Below, piece by piece: positions 1 to 7,517 of a stretch of 36,662 nucleotides of DNA (the first letter of the stretch is position 1; each line of letters begins with the position of its first letter). The translations under genes were made by a program, and so were the position numbers. This stretch comes from RGIG995 sp045603745 (lineage in GTDB: Bacteria; Bacillota; Clostridia; Oscillospirales; UBA644): NCBI GenBank assembly GCA_045603745.1, contig JAZUMQ010000017.1:1-36662 (forward strand), given 5' to 3'. The notes under the pieces were generated by a model. It did no database searches, had not been told where the DNA came from, and saw only the letters and a program-made list of their open reading frames with translations.

Positions 1-89
1 AAGCTGGCAATCTGGAAGGCAAAGCCCCCGGTTTCCGGGCAATATACAACGTTTTTTATTCACGTTTTCCAATTCTTAACTAAAAACAA

Positions 90-132
90 CGAAGAACCTG
101 CTGTTGCATATTCGTAAACAGCAGGTTCTTCG
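90..132 (-). terminator. Strong intrinsic terminator for the sugar-isomerase-like gene
   Basis: A perfect 16-bp inverted repeat (arms 90-105 and 117-132, 11-base loop) is followed on the minus strand by a T-rich run (TTGTTTTT, 89 down to 82). It lies about 40 bases past the stop codon at 174. The left 90 bases hold no gene I can support; a short GC hairpin near 28-44 may belong to a plus-strand gene outside the window. Confidence 0.8.
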
Positions 133-142
133 ACAGTCTGAA

Positions 143-177
143 GCGGTGAAGATGTATCTTCACCGCGGATTTTTTAA
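143..177 (+). terminator. Second hairpin between the window edge and the first gene
   Basis: Arms 143-152 and 157-166 form a 10-bp perfect stem with a 4-base loop, followed on the plus strand by GGATTTTTT. It is oriented to stop plus-strand transcription entering from the left, and it also sits in the 3' untranslated region of the minus-strand gene. Confidence 0.65.
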
Positions 178-968
178 TTGAATTTTCCGTGTTCTTTCAG
201 CCAACGAACCGATTGTTCCAAGCCTTCGATAGTTTTTACTTCGATGATGCAATCGGAACCGGTTTCTTTGACCAATTCCAACATTCCGTTGACGTCCACG
301 TCTCCTTCTCCCAAGGGTAGATGGGGGGATTTTCCTTTGCAGTTGTGCAAATGAACGTGGCAAAGCCGACCTTTGTTTTTCTTGAAAAACCCCAAGTCCA
401 CGTGACTGGATGCTTGATCGTGCCCCGTGTCTAACGTCAGCCCGAACGCGGGGGATTGCAAAAGAACTTCCATCGCCTTGTGATGACAGGGCAGAAAAGG
501 ATCGTCGGTGTTTTCGATGCAGATTTTGATTCCGCTATCTCCAATGGCTTTTTCGCAGGCGTCTCGAAAAAAACGTACCTTATTCAGGTAATCTTCTTCG
601 TATACGTCATTCAAAAAAATCCGTTTCCCGGGCAGGGTTACATAGATTCCCCGAAGCAAATGAAGATTTAATTTTTTTATGTTCAACGCCTTTGCAAATT
701 CAATGGATTCCACAGCGTTGTTTCGGTAAACTTCTGCCACTTTATCGTTAAAATCAAAGGGATTCATCGCCTCGTCCATGTGAATGGAGTATCCGATGCC
801 ATAGGTCGTTTTTAGCTCTTGCAGATGTTCAACGTCCATGTCTGCCGGCTGGTATTTCGGAAAACTCTGATTGATTTCGATAAACTTCAATCCCAGCCTA
901 TGGCAAAGTTTTGCACAGGCGTCAATATCCGTACATTCCACTAAATTCGGCATACCGTATTCAATCAT
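174..968 (-). CDS. Sugar phosphate isomerase/epimerase-like TIM-barrel protein
   Basis: This 264-residue protein belongs by eye to the xylose isomerase-like TIM barrel / AP endonuclease 2 superfamily, cytosolic metal-dependent enzymes that isomerise or epimerise sugars or act on abasic DNA. The expected metal ligands are visible: E152 (IEN), D180 and H183 (LDTGH), the HVHLH cluster at 204-208, and E243 (IIEVK) in the last strand. The open frame extends 40 codons upstream, but I place the start at the ATG at 968, which is preceded by AAGAGTG; the upstream extension would run through the promoter (1000-1028). It stands alone and diverges from marR. Substrate cannot be read from the sequence; a sugar isomerase role is more likely than endonuclease IV because the protein is short and lacks the full nine-ligand pattern. 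Confidence 0.75.
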   Translation of the reverse strand: MIEYGMPNLVECTDIDACAKLCHRLGLKFIEINQSFPKYQPADMDVEHLQELKTTYGIGYSIHMDEAMNPFDFNDKVAEVYRNNAVESIEFAKALNIKKLNLHLLRGIYVTLPGKRIFLNDVYEEDYLNKVRFFRDACEKAIGDSGIKICIENTDDPFLPCHHKAMEVLLQSPAFGLTLDTGHDQASSHVDLGFFKKNKGRLCHVHLHNCKGKSPHLPLGEGDVDVNGMLELVKETGSDCIIEVKTIEGLEQSVRWLKEHGKFN

Positions 969-999
969 AAAAAACACTCTTTTCATTGAAATTGGTATT

Positions 1000-1028
1000 A
1001 GTATATCATAAATATTTTGCTCTGTCAA
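1000..1028 (-). promoter_or_regulatory. Sigma-A-type promoter of the TIM-barrel gene
   Basis: The minus strand reads TTGACA (1028-1023), a 17-base spacer, then TATACT (1005-1000), 32 bases before the ATG at 968. Confidence 0.75.
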
Positions 1029-1069
1029 GGCGTAAAAACGCAAAATGCGGATTTCTTTGTACGGGTAGA

Positions 1070-1114
1070 ACAATAAAATAAATACCATTGACGCGATGGC
1101 TTCATTTATTTTGT
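1070..1114. repeat. Imperfect AT-rich inverted repeat in the divergent intergenic region
   Basis: ATTTATTTTGT at 1104-1114 pairs with the ACAATAAAATAAAT arm at 1070-1083 (two-base bulge), with an inner CCAT/ATGG pair. It lies between the two divergent promoters and is not followed by a T-run in a useful place. It could be a regulator site or a remnant; I assign no function. Confidence 0.4.
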
Positions 1115-1132
1115 AACAAAAAGTTTCAATAA

Positions 1133-1144
1133 TAAGGTGCCTTA
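1133..1144. promoter_or_regulatory. MarR operator 1 (upstream)
   Basis: TAAGG-TG-CCTTA is a 5+2+5 inverted repeat lying just upstream of the marR -35 box. An identical copy sits at 1187-1198, 54 bp away, so the two flank the promoter. This is the expected layout for an autorepressed MarR-family gene (inference). Confidence 0.75.
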
Positions 1145-1149
1145 CTATC

Positions 1150-1178
1150 TTGACATCATTTATGCGTTGTGTTATACT
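1150..1178 (+). promoter_or_regulatory. Promoter of marR-ABC operon
   Basis: TTGACA (1150-1155), 17-base spacer, TATACT (1173-1178). Enclosed by the two MarR-like operators. Confidence 0.85.
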
Positions 1179-1186
1179 GAAAACAG

Positions 1187-1198
1187 TAAGGTGCCTTA
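1187..1198. promoter_or_regulatory. MarR operator 2 (overlapping transcription start)
   Basis: A second exact copy of TAAGG-TG-CCTTA, located about 9 bases after the -10 box, where a bound repressor would block initiation. Confidence 0.75.
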
Positions 1199-1220
1199 TT
1201 GTTTTTTTAAGGAGAATTTT

Positions 1221-1676
1221 ATGGACGACGTAACGTTATGGAAAGAGTTTCGCCGTTTCCGGATTCACGACCATCGGGGCGCGCCACCGCCGAAAGAGGG
1301 GAATATTCCGGAGGGCGAGCGACCAAAAAAACCGCCCTGTGGCAGAGGATATTTCTTTGTTTTGGAGTGTCTTGAACCCGGAGTCGGAAAAACGCAAAAA
1401 GAAATTTCGGACGCCATGGGAATTCGTGCTCAATCGTTATCCGAAGCCTTGGCTGGCATGGAAGAACGCGGTTTGATCCAGCGGGTTTGTGATGAGGAAG
1501 ACCGTCGGGCGATTCGGGTATTTATTACCGAATCCGGACTTGCTTTCCGGACGGAGCGGCAACGGGAAATCAAGCGCCGTGCCGAAGAAATTTTTCGCCC
1601 TCTGTCGGACGAGGAAAAAGAAACCTTGTACCGACTTTTACAAAAAATACACGCGGAACGCAGAGAGGAGAATTGA
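1221..1676 (+). CDS. MarR-family transcriptional regulator
   Basis: A 151-residue winged helix-turn-helix protein. The helix-turn-helix is at about 57-88 (KTQKEISDAMG then a recognition helix around RAQSLSEALAGM) and the wing contains DEEDRRAIRVFIT at 91-103, the D-x-R-R pattern typical of MarR. The N-terminal 40 residues are short on helix formers and proline-rich. I chose the ATG at 1221 because AAGGAG lies 7 bases before it; the longer frame from 1137 would begin inside the upstream operator. MarR proteins are dimeric repressors released by small ligands. The gene is followed after 2 bases by an ABC exporter, so the pair is probably an efflux system with its own sensor. Twin palindromes around the promoter indicate autoregulation. 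Confidence 0.88.
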   Translation: MDDVTLWKEFRRFRIHDHRGAPPPKEGNIPEGERPKKPPCGRGYFFVLECLEPGVGKTQKEISDAMGIRAQSLSEALAGMEERGLIQRVCDEEDRRAIRVFITESGLAFRTERQREIKRRAEEIFRPLSDEEKETLYRLLQKIHAERREEN

Positions 1677-1678
1677 CT

Positions 1679-3595
1679 ATGCCCCCGGGAGGACGTATGC
1701 CTTACGAGCATAAAAAAGTAGCTCCGCCGAAGGATTTTAAAGATCTGTTTCGATTCCTGAAAGAGGTTTTTGGCGGATTTTTCACTCGATTTTTCTACAT
1801 TGTGACTCTGGTTTGGGCATCGGGGAAGTGGATTATGTTTCTCCTTTCCTTTATTGCCTTATTTCAAGGGGTTACTCCTATTCTCGGTTCTTTAATTTCT
1901 CAAAAAATTCTCAATGAATTGCAGAACGTGATTCTTCGCAGCGGATTACCGGCTGGGGAATTCTGGTCTTCGCCGGTGTTCTACTTCCTAATTTTCTTTT
2001 TCTCCTATCGTCTGCTATTGCGGATCGTGAACAGTATCAGCAGTGCTTTAAATCAAATTGCCGGAGAAAAAGTCGTTCAGCAAGTAAAACTTCGCATTAT
2101 GCAGAAATCCAAAGGTTTGGATTTGGCTTCTTTCGACGACGCTTCTTTTTATGAAAGAATGGAAAATGCAAACCGGGAAGCGGGACACCGTCCCTTGCAG
2201 GTTCTTTCCGAAACCTTTGGGATCGTCAGTACGGTGATTGAATTTATCAGTTATCTTCTGGTACTGCTTTCCGTTCCCGGACTTTGGTGGTCGGCTCCCG
2301 TGGTGATCGCGGTGTCGATCCCCTCTGCCGTCATCAATTACGTCTATCGCAATAAGCATTTCCGCTATATGCGTTGGCGTTCCAAAGAACGGCGGCAGAT
2401 GCACTACTATTCCGAACTATTGGTGGACAAAGATCGGGTGAAAGAGGTTCGTCTTTTTGATTTGGCAGATACCTTCATCGGTCGCTATTTATCCGTATTC
2501 CGTACTTATTACAACGGACTTCGTCGGCTGATCGTTCAGGAGAGTTTTTTGCATATCGCTCTCGCCGTTTTGTCCTGTGTGACCAACCTTCTTTTCTATG
2601 CGCTGATTGCCCAAAAGGTTTTTGTCGGCGATATTATGATCGGGGATTATACCCTCTATACCGGAGCGATTTTGTCGGTGTCCGGTTGTGTTTCGACGTT
2701 GATCAACCGATCCGGTTCCATTTATGAAGGAACGCTTTTTATTGATAACCTTATGGCGTTCTTGAAAGAACCCATCACGCTGCTTTCCCCGAAAAAGCCC
2801 ACGCCGATTTCCCGTGGCATCGGGCATCGAGTGGAATTCTGCAACGTGTCGTTCCGTTATCCCGGCACGGAAAAAGACGTGCTGAAAAACCTGAATTTCG
2901 TTTTGGAACCGGGACAAACCATGGTTCTCGTGGGATTGAACGGCGCCGGAAAAACCACGTTGATCAAACTGCTGACCCGGCTGTATGACCCCACGGAAGG
3001 GAAGATTTTGTTGGACGGAGTTGATTTGAAAGAATACGACCTGAAAGACTTGTATCGTATCTTTGGGATCATTTTCCAAGACTTTGGGAAGTACGCTGAG
3101 ACGGTGGAAGAAAATATTCGATTCGGCGATATTCACCGTACCACCGATCCGGAGCAGATTCGAGCTGCGGCAAAGCAGGCGTCTGCAAAAGAGTTCATTG
3201 ACACTCTGCCCGAAGGATTTGATACCCCTCTCATGCGTATTTTTGAACGGAACGGTATGGAACTTTCTATCGGACAATGGCAGAAACTTTCCATCGCCCG
3301 GGCGTTCTATTCCGATTCCGACGTGTTGATTCTCGACGAGCCTACCGCCTCCCTCGACCCCATTGCCGAGCAGGAGATCTTCTCTCAGTTCGATCAACTG
3401 CGCAAGGATAAAACTACCATTTTCGTCTCCCACCGCCTTTCCAGTGCCACCGTGGCGGACACCGTTTTGGTTTTGGAGAACGGCAAAGTGGAAGAAATGG
3501 GACATCACGACGAATTGATGGCACAAAAGGGAAAATATTATAAATTGTTTAATACTCAAGCGGAACGTTACCGTTCCAAACCCACCGAAGAATAA
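1679..3595 (+). CDS. ABC exporter, fused permease and ATPase (multidrug or peptide type)
   Basis: A 638-residue half-transporter of the ABC-B type: a membrane domain with several hydrophobic segments (about 45-330), then one nucleotide-binding domain. Walker A is GLNGAGKTT (419-427), the signature is ELSIGQWQK (528-536), Walker B is VLILDEP (549-555) and the switch histidine is H585 in VSHR. The signature has Ile in place of the first Gly of LSGGQ, a variant I have seen in this exporter group. It should work as a homodimer. The ATG at 1679 fits GAGGAG 8 bases upstream and starts 2 bases after the marR stop, implying translational coupling; a second ATG at 1697 with GGGAGGA close by is possible. 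Substrate unknown; control by the upstream MarR suggests a toxic compound. Confidence 0.88.
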   Translation: MPPGGRMPYEHKKVAPPKDFKDLFRFLKEVFGGFFTRFFYIVTLVWASGKWIMFLLSFIALFQGVTPILGSLISQKILNELQNVILRSGLPAGEFWSSPVFYFLIFFFSYRLLLRIVNSISSALNQIAGEKVVQQVKLRIMQKSKGLDLASFDDASFYERMENANREAGHRPLQVLSETFGIVSTVIEFISYLLVLLSVPGLWWSAPVVIAVSIPSAVINYVYRNKHFRYMRWRSKERRQMHYYSELLVDKDRVKEVRLFDLADTFIGRYLSVFRTYYNGLRRLIVQESFLHIALAVLSCVTNLLFYALIAQKVFVGDIMIGDYTLYTGAILSVSGCVSTLINRSGSIYEGTLFIDNLMAFLKEPITLLSPKKPTPISRGIGHRVEFCNVSFRYPGTEKDVLKNLNFVLEPGQTMVLVGLNGAGKTTLIKLLTRLYDPTEGKILLDGVDLKEYDLKDLYRIFGIIFQDFGKYAETVEENIRFGDIHRTTDPEQIRAAAKQASAKEFIDTLPEGFDTPLMRIFERNGMELSIGQWQKLSIARAFYSDSDVLILDEPTASLDPIAEQEIFSQFDQLRKDKTTIFVSHRLSSATVADTVLVLENGKVEEMGHHDELMAQKGKYYKLFNTQAERYRSKPTEE

Positions 3596-3649
3596 GGAAA
3601 GAAATCGTTTTTTACAAAAAAAGCGTATTTTATCGCTGATTCTCGGAGG

Positions 3650-3680
3650 TTTCGTCGACTGCGGTCGAACGAAAATTCTT
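3650..3680 (+). terminator. Weak hairpin after the ABC exporter
   Basis: TTTCGTCGAC (3650-3659) pairs with GTCGAACGAAA (3664-3674) with one bulged A and a 4-base loop, followed by only a mixed ATTCTT. It could end the marR-ABC transcript but lacks a proper T-run. Confidence 0.35.
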
Positions 3681-3707
3681 GCAATTTGTCTTCCGATGTG
3701 GTATAAT
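3679..3707 (+). promoter_or_regulatory. Orphan consensus promoter
   Basis: TTGCAA (3679-3684), 17-base spacer, TATAAT (3702-3707). No coding frame with a ribosome binding site follows; a strong terminator lies 65 bases downstream. Confidence 0.7.
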
Positions 3708-3713
3708 GTTTTC

Positions 3714-3807
3714 AGAAAAAGAATTTCATCGGTTTCTACGTTTTAACATACAACTGCATCAAAGGAAGAAAAATCAGTCTCTGAACGTGTCAGAGACTGA
3801 TTTTTTT
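3714..3807 (+). ncRNA. Candidate small RNA of about 94 nt
   Basis: The interval is bounded by a near-consensus promoter (3679-3707) and a strong intrinsic terminator (3772-3807). It contains no convincing open frame: the frame beginning at 3705 has no ribosome binding site and overlaps the -10 box. The 3' end would be a 13-bp stem plus a U-tail, the form typical of bacterial sRNAs. It does not match tRNA, 6S, SRP or tmRNA by eye. A short leader of a lost gene is the main alternative. The rest of 3596-4020 holds only the promoter of the next gene. Confidence 0.45.
3772..3807 (+). terminator. Strong intrinsic terminator of the candidate sRNA
   Basis: Perfect 13-bp stem (3772-3784 and 3790-3802), 5-base loop, then TTTTT. 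An A-run on the other side means it could also work on the minus strand. Confidence 0.8.
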
Positions 3808-3969
3808 GTCATCTGTCTGCGGTTTTTCCGATCCGAACTACTTTACAAGAATATTCAGAAAAAAACGGGATCGTCTCCAAGATCCTTCCGAAAAAAAGGA
3901 TCAATTTGATCATTCAAATGATCATATAAAATAATACTTGCGTGTTTTAAAAAATTCTTCCGAAACACC

Positions 3970-3998
3970 TTGACAGAATCTTGATCTTATGGTATAAT
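3970..3998 (+). promoter_or_regulatory. Full consensus promoter of the phosphoribosyltransferase gene
   Basis: TTGACA (3970-3975), 17-base spacer, TATAAT (3993-3998). Transcription would begin near 4005, leaving a leader of only about 16 bases that holds the AAAGGGG ribosome binding site. Confidence 0.85.
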
Positions 3999-4020
3999 GA
4001 AAAAAAAGGGGTAAACGCAT

Positions 4021-4662
4021 ATGCCAACCGAAAATTCCTTTAAAATCCGTACCAAAAACCGCAACCTGTTCCTTCGGGTTTCCAAAGGACACTTTGCTAC
4101 GAATCACAGTCATATCAATTATTATATCGACGTTACCACCCAAAAAACCCGCCTGTCGGAAGCCCAGGCTGTGGCAAAAGAAATTGTCTCCTTTTACAAT
4201 CACAGTACCATCGTTGACACCATTCTTTGTCTCGACGGAACGGAAGTGATTGGGGCTTGCCTTGCCAATGAATTGACGAGGGAAGATTTTACCAACCTTA
4301 ACGCTCATCAGACGATTTATGTTGTCACGCCGGAGCATACCACCGGAAGTCAACTTTTGTTCCGGGAAAATATTGTCCCCATGATTAAAGGGAAAAACGT
4401 GTTGATTTTCTGTGCGTCGGTCACCACCGGGTATTCCGCCAGAGCTGCCATTGAAGCGGTGAAGTATTACGGCGGTCGGGTTGCTGGCGTTTCCGCAATC
4501 TTCGCTACTATTTCCGAATGTGACGGTCAGCCGGTTCGAGCGGTCTTTGATGCCGATGATTTGGAAGGGTACGAAAGTTATCCTACCCACGACTGTCCCA
4601 TTTGCAAGGCTGGTCAGAAGATTGACGCCCTTGTGAACAGTTACGGATATTCCAAACTCTGA
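4021..4662 (+). CDS. Orotate phosphoribosyltransferase-like protein with altered PRPP loop
   Basis: A 213-residue type I phosphoribosyltransferase fold. The core motif VLIFCASVTTGYS (127-139) aligns with the PRPP-binding motif of this family (hydrophobic, D-D, then TTG), but the two acidic residues are replaced by C131-A132. The TTG loop (135-137) and the following KYYGGRVAGVSAIF segment (148-161) are kept. The C-terminus has CPIC (192-195), a Cys pair often part of a metal site. In PyrE these proteins make orotidine monophosphate; loss of the acidic pair makes classical catalysis doubtful, and a regulatory or altered enzyme is possible. No pyrimidine gene is nearby. It is monocistronic, with its own consensus promoter and terminator. 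I believe this subfamily is common in Clostridia and often annotated as PyrE. Confidence 0.7.
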   Translation: MPTENSFKIRTKNRNLFLRVSKGHFATNHSHINYYIDVTTQKTRLSEAQAVAKEIVSFYNHSTIVDTILCLDGTEVIGACLANELTREDFTNLNAHQTIYVVTPEHTTGSQLLFRENIVPMIKGKNVLIFCASVTTGYSARAAIEAVKYYGGRVAGVSAIFATISECDGQPVRAVFDADDLEGYESYPTHDCPICKAGQKIDALVNSYGYSKL

Positions 4663-4683
4663 TTCCTTTAAGTTGATTTTAGA

Positions 4684-4717
4684 AGAAGAGCTTCGCCGAG
4701 AGGCTCTTCTTTTCTTT
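4684..4717 (+). terminator. Intrinsic terminator after the phosphoribosyltransferase gene
   Basis: AGAAGAGC (4684-4691) pairs with GCTCTTCT (4703-4710), followed by TTTCTTT. Confidence 0.7.
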
Positions 4718-4749
4718 GATTATAGTTCCATGAAGAGAGGATTTTAATT

Positions 4750-6126
4750 TTGACGGAAAAGTTGCGTCTCCGGGATTGTCTGGGAGACAAAGAATTGTAT
4801 GGAAAAATGATAAAGATCGCGGTTCCCATTTCCCTGCAGTCTATGATTACCGTGGGCATCAATCTGATGGATACGGTGATGCTCAGCTCTATGGGAGACG
4901 CTCAACTTTCTGCATCGTCTCTTGCGGGACAGTTCATCAATCTGTTTATGATTTTTTGCATGGGAATCGGCATGGGGGCTTCGGTATTGACCTCCCGGTT
5001 TTGGGGAATGAGGGATCTTTCTTCTCTGAAAAAATCCGTTACCATCATGTTGCGGTTTGCTCTGCTTTTCAGCCTTGCCTTTACTGTGGCAACCATGCTT
5101 GCCCCCGGGTGGATCATGCGGATCTATACCAATGAGCCGGAGATTATCGCTTTTGGGATACGGTATCTGAAATGGATGATTCCTACTTATTTTTGTACCG
5201 GATTGTCCTTGGTCTGCACCATTGTTCTGCGAAGCGTGGGATTGGTACAGATCCCTTTGATTTGCTCGATCATTGCTTTTTTCGTGAACGTGTTTTTTAA
5301 CTGGGTCTTCATTTTTGGGAAATTGGGGGCTCCCCGTATGGAGATCGAAGGGGCGGCGCTGGGAACCTTAATTGCCCGCCTTTTTGAGTTGTGTTTTATC
5401 TGCGGCTATTTCTTTTTTATAGACAAGCGGGTACGCTATCGAATCAAAGATCTGTTTATGAAATGCCGGGATATGCTTCGGGAATATGTGCGGGTCAGTA
5501 TCCCCGTTCTGATTTCCGACGGACTTTTGGCTTTGGGAAACAATGCGGTTGCTATGGTTATGGGGCATATCGGAGAAGCCTTTGTTGCCGCCAATTCCGT
5601 CACGATGGTGGTACAGCAGTTGAGTTCCGTTTTAACGCAAGGGATTTCCAATGCCAGCGGAATTATTACCGGGCATACCATGGGTGAGGGAAACTACAAA
5701 AAAGCCTACCGTCAGGGGTTTACCTTCCTTATAGTCGGTACGGTGCTTGGAATCCTTGCGGGACTGTTGATTTTATTGGTGAAAAATCCTATCATTAACT
5801 TCTACGACGTTTCTCCCCAAGCCAAGATCATTGCTCATGAAATGATGTACGCGATCTCTTTGATTATGGTCTTTCAGACGGTGGGGAATATGCTGACGAA
5901 GGGGGTTTTGCGTGCCGGAGGAGATACCAAATTTTTGATGATGGGAGATATTCTCTTTTTGTGGGTTGCGTCCATTCCGTTGGGTGCCTTGGCGGGCTTA
6001 GTATTTCATTTCCCTTCTTTTTGGATCTATACGTTGCTGAAAATCGACCAAGTTATCAAATGTATTTGGTGCTTTTTCCGATTGAAAAGCGGAAAATGGA
6101 TGAAGAAAATCAAACCTTCCGAATAA
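4750..6126 (+). CDS. MATE-family multidrug/cation antiporter
   Basis: A 458-residue protein of the multidrug and toxin extrusion family, which uses a sodium or proton gradient to expel organic cations from the cytoplasmic membrane. The length and about 12 hydrophobic segments fit, as do the opening IAVPISLQSMI (23-33), the repeat of that theme in the second half (VSIPVLISDGLLALGN), and a late AGGDTKF segment common to the family. The start appears to be TTG at 4750 with GAGAGG 9 bases upstream; an ATG at 4799 has no ribosome binding site. I find no convincing promoter between 4718 and 4749, so it may depend on read-through past the terminator at 4684-4717 or on a weak promoter. It ends at a bidirectional terminator shared with the convergent permease gene. 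Confidence 0.88.
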   Translation: MTEKLRLRDCLGDKELYGKMIKIAVPISLQSMITVGINLMDTVMLSSMGDAQLSASSLAGQFINLFMIFCMGIGMGASVLTSRFWGMRDLSSLKKSVTIMLRFALLFSLAFTVATMLAPGWIMRIYTNEPEIIAFGIRYLKWMIPTYFCTGLSLVCTIVLRSVGLVQIPLICSIIAFFVNVFFNWVFIFGKLGAPRMEIEGAALGTLIARLFELCFICGYFFFIDKRVRYRIKDLFMKCRDMLREYVRVSIPVLISDGLLALGNNAVAMVMGHIGEAFVAANSVTMVVQQLSSVLTQGISNASGIITGHTMGEGNYKKAYRQGFTFLIVGTVLGILAGLLILLVKNPIINFYDVSPQAKIIAHEMMYAISLIMVFQTVGNMLTKGVLRAGGDTKFLMMGDILFLWVASIPLGALAGLVFHFPSFWIYTLLKIDQVIKCIWCFFRLKSGKWMKKIKPSE

Positions 6127-6159
6127 AAAAAGAGCTTGGCTTTCCGTCAAGCTCTTTTT
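6127..6159. terminator. Bidirectional terminator between MATE and permease genes
   Basis: AAAAAGAGCTTG (6127-6138) pairs perfectly with CAAGCTCTTTTT (6148-6159); A-run and T-run on both sides serve the two convergent genes. Confidence 0.85.
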
Positions 6160-6170
6160 CTATATCATGT

Positions 6171-7445
6171 TTATTTTGGACCGAAAAGCAACCAAATATA
6201 GATGTATGCCGGAACGATTGCCGCCAGGGTGAAGGGAATTCCGATGCGGAAGAAATCGCCGTTTTTGACGGTGTATCCTTCTTTTTTCAAAATGCCGATC
6301 CCGGTGATGTTTGCCGATGCTCCGATGGGGGTACAGTTCCCGCCCAAGGTGGCTCCGGAAAGAAGTCCGAAATAAAGAACCGTAGGGTCAATATTCAATC
6401 CTGCCGCCAAGGCGGTTACCACGGGAAGCATGGTTGCAACGTAGGGAATATTGTCAATAAACGCGGAGATCAGAACCGAAGCCCAAACGATGACTGTATA
6501 GAGCAAAAATACGTTTCCGCCGCCTACGTTTGCCAGCAGATTTGCCGCCGCCTGAATGACACCCATGTGGGAAATCCCGCCGATCATCAAAAACAGACCA
6601 AGCAGCAAGCCGATGGTTTCAAAGTCAATGGATTTCAGCGGTTCGGTAACTGCCTTGAAATTCTTGTTTTTAATCCAGTTGTATACAAGGCCGATGACCA
6701 TCATCGCTACGCAGATCAAACCATTGGTGACGGAAGGTTTATTGGGAATAAAGGAAACTGCAATCAAGAGCAGAACCACGCCGACCAAAAGATAGGTGGG
6801 TACAAGGTCGGTGACCTGTGTGCGTTGTCCGGTTCTGGGAATCGAAGATTTTTTCTTCCGAAAAAGCCACGCCAAGATCAGGGCAGAAAGGACTGCTCCC
6901 AATTCTACTGCAAAGAACATTCCCGGTTTTCCTTGGTATACGAAAAAGTCCAGGAAGCTCATGTCTGCATAAGATCCGAGCATGATGGCAGTGGTATCGC
7001 CTACTAAAGTTGCCGCTCCTTGCAGATTGGACGAAACGGCGATTCCAATGATGACCGGTACGGGGTTCGTCTTTAATTTTTTGCAGACTTCCAACGCAAC
7101 CGGGGCGATCATCAAAACCGTCGCCACGTTATCCACGAAAGCGGAGATGATTCCCGCAAACAGGGCAAGGCAAACCGCTGCCATTTGAATGTTCGGAACT
7201 TTTTCCATGATCAGATCTGCCAACAATTCCGGCATTTTACTGTCAATGAACAACTGAACTAACCCCATCGTGCCTGCGATCATCAAAAGTACGTTGAAGT
7301 CAATGGCTCCGAATACGTCCCGCAGGGGCAACATTCCGGATACAATAAAAATCAGTGCCGATGCAAGGGCGATGTAGGGTCGATACTTACTAAAGACCAG
7401 CATCAACGCGTAAGTGACCGCAAATAAAATAATTGCGTAAATCAT
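6171..7445 (-). CDS. ArsB/NhaD-superfamily (SLC13-like) permease
   Basis: A 424-residue, highly hydrophobic membrane protein with about 11 segments. It shows the two-repeat structure of the ion transporter superfamily: the motif SAFVDNVATVLMIAP in the first half is mirrored by SAFIDNIPYVATMLP in the second half, and GATLGGNCTPIGASAN near the C-terminus matches the NPxG-type substrate loop of ArsB, NhaD and YbiR-type permeases. Substrate could be an anion or sodium ion; no arsenic genes or regulators are nearby, so I do not call it ArsB. The longer frame begins at 7502, but the ATG at 7445 has AAGGAGGG about 11 bases upstream, and the longer frame would run through the promoter at 7474-7502. 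Confidence 0.82.
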   Translation of the reverse strand: MIYAIILFAVTYALMLVFSKYRPYIALASALIFIVSGMLPLRDVFGAIDFNVLLMIAGTMGLVQLFIDSKMPELLADLIMEKVPNIQMAAVCLALFAGIISAFVDNVATVLMIAPVALEVCKKLKTNPVPVIIGIAVSSNLQGAATLVGDTTAIMLGSYADMSFLDFFVYQGKPGMFFAVELGAVLSALILAWLFRKKKSSIPRTGQRTQVTDLVPTYLLVGVVLLLIAVSFIPNKPSVTNGLICVAMMVIGLVYNWIKNKNFKAVTEPLKSIDFETIGLLLGLFLMIGGISHMGVIQAAANLLANVGGGNVFLLYTVIVWASVLISAFIDNIPYVATMLPVVTALAAGLNIDPTVLYFGLLSGATLGGNCTPIGASANITGIGILKKEGYTVKNGDFFRIGIPFTLAAIVPAYIYIWLLFGPK

Positions 7446-7473
7446 AATAAGCAAAACCCTCCTTTTTAATCGT

Positions 7474-7502
7474 ATTATATCATTTTTTGTTTTTTTTGTC
7501 AA
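7474..7502 (-). promoter_or_regulatory. Consensus promoter of the permease gene
   Basis: Minus strand: TTGACA (7502-7497), 17-base spacer of A-rich sequence, TATAAT (7479-7474). Confidence 0.8.
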
Positions 7503-7517
7503 TTCTTTTTCCGGATT

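Noticed and set aside
3679..3909. Small protein of 76 residues on the plus strand
   Set aside because: Its start lies in the -35 box of a good promoter, it reads through a strong terminator and lacks a ribosome binding site.
4021..4662. Calling this gene pyrE outright
   Set aside because: The acidic pair of the PRPP motif is absent and no pyrimidine biosynthesis genes are adjacent.
5961..7007. Plus-strand frame of 348 codons opposite the permease gene
   Set aside because: Crosses the MATE stop and the bidirectional terminator, low-complexity composition, antisense to a real membrane protein.
6171..7445. Calling this gene arsB
   Set aside because: No ars genes, arsenic-type regulator or other support for the substrate.
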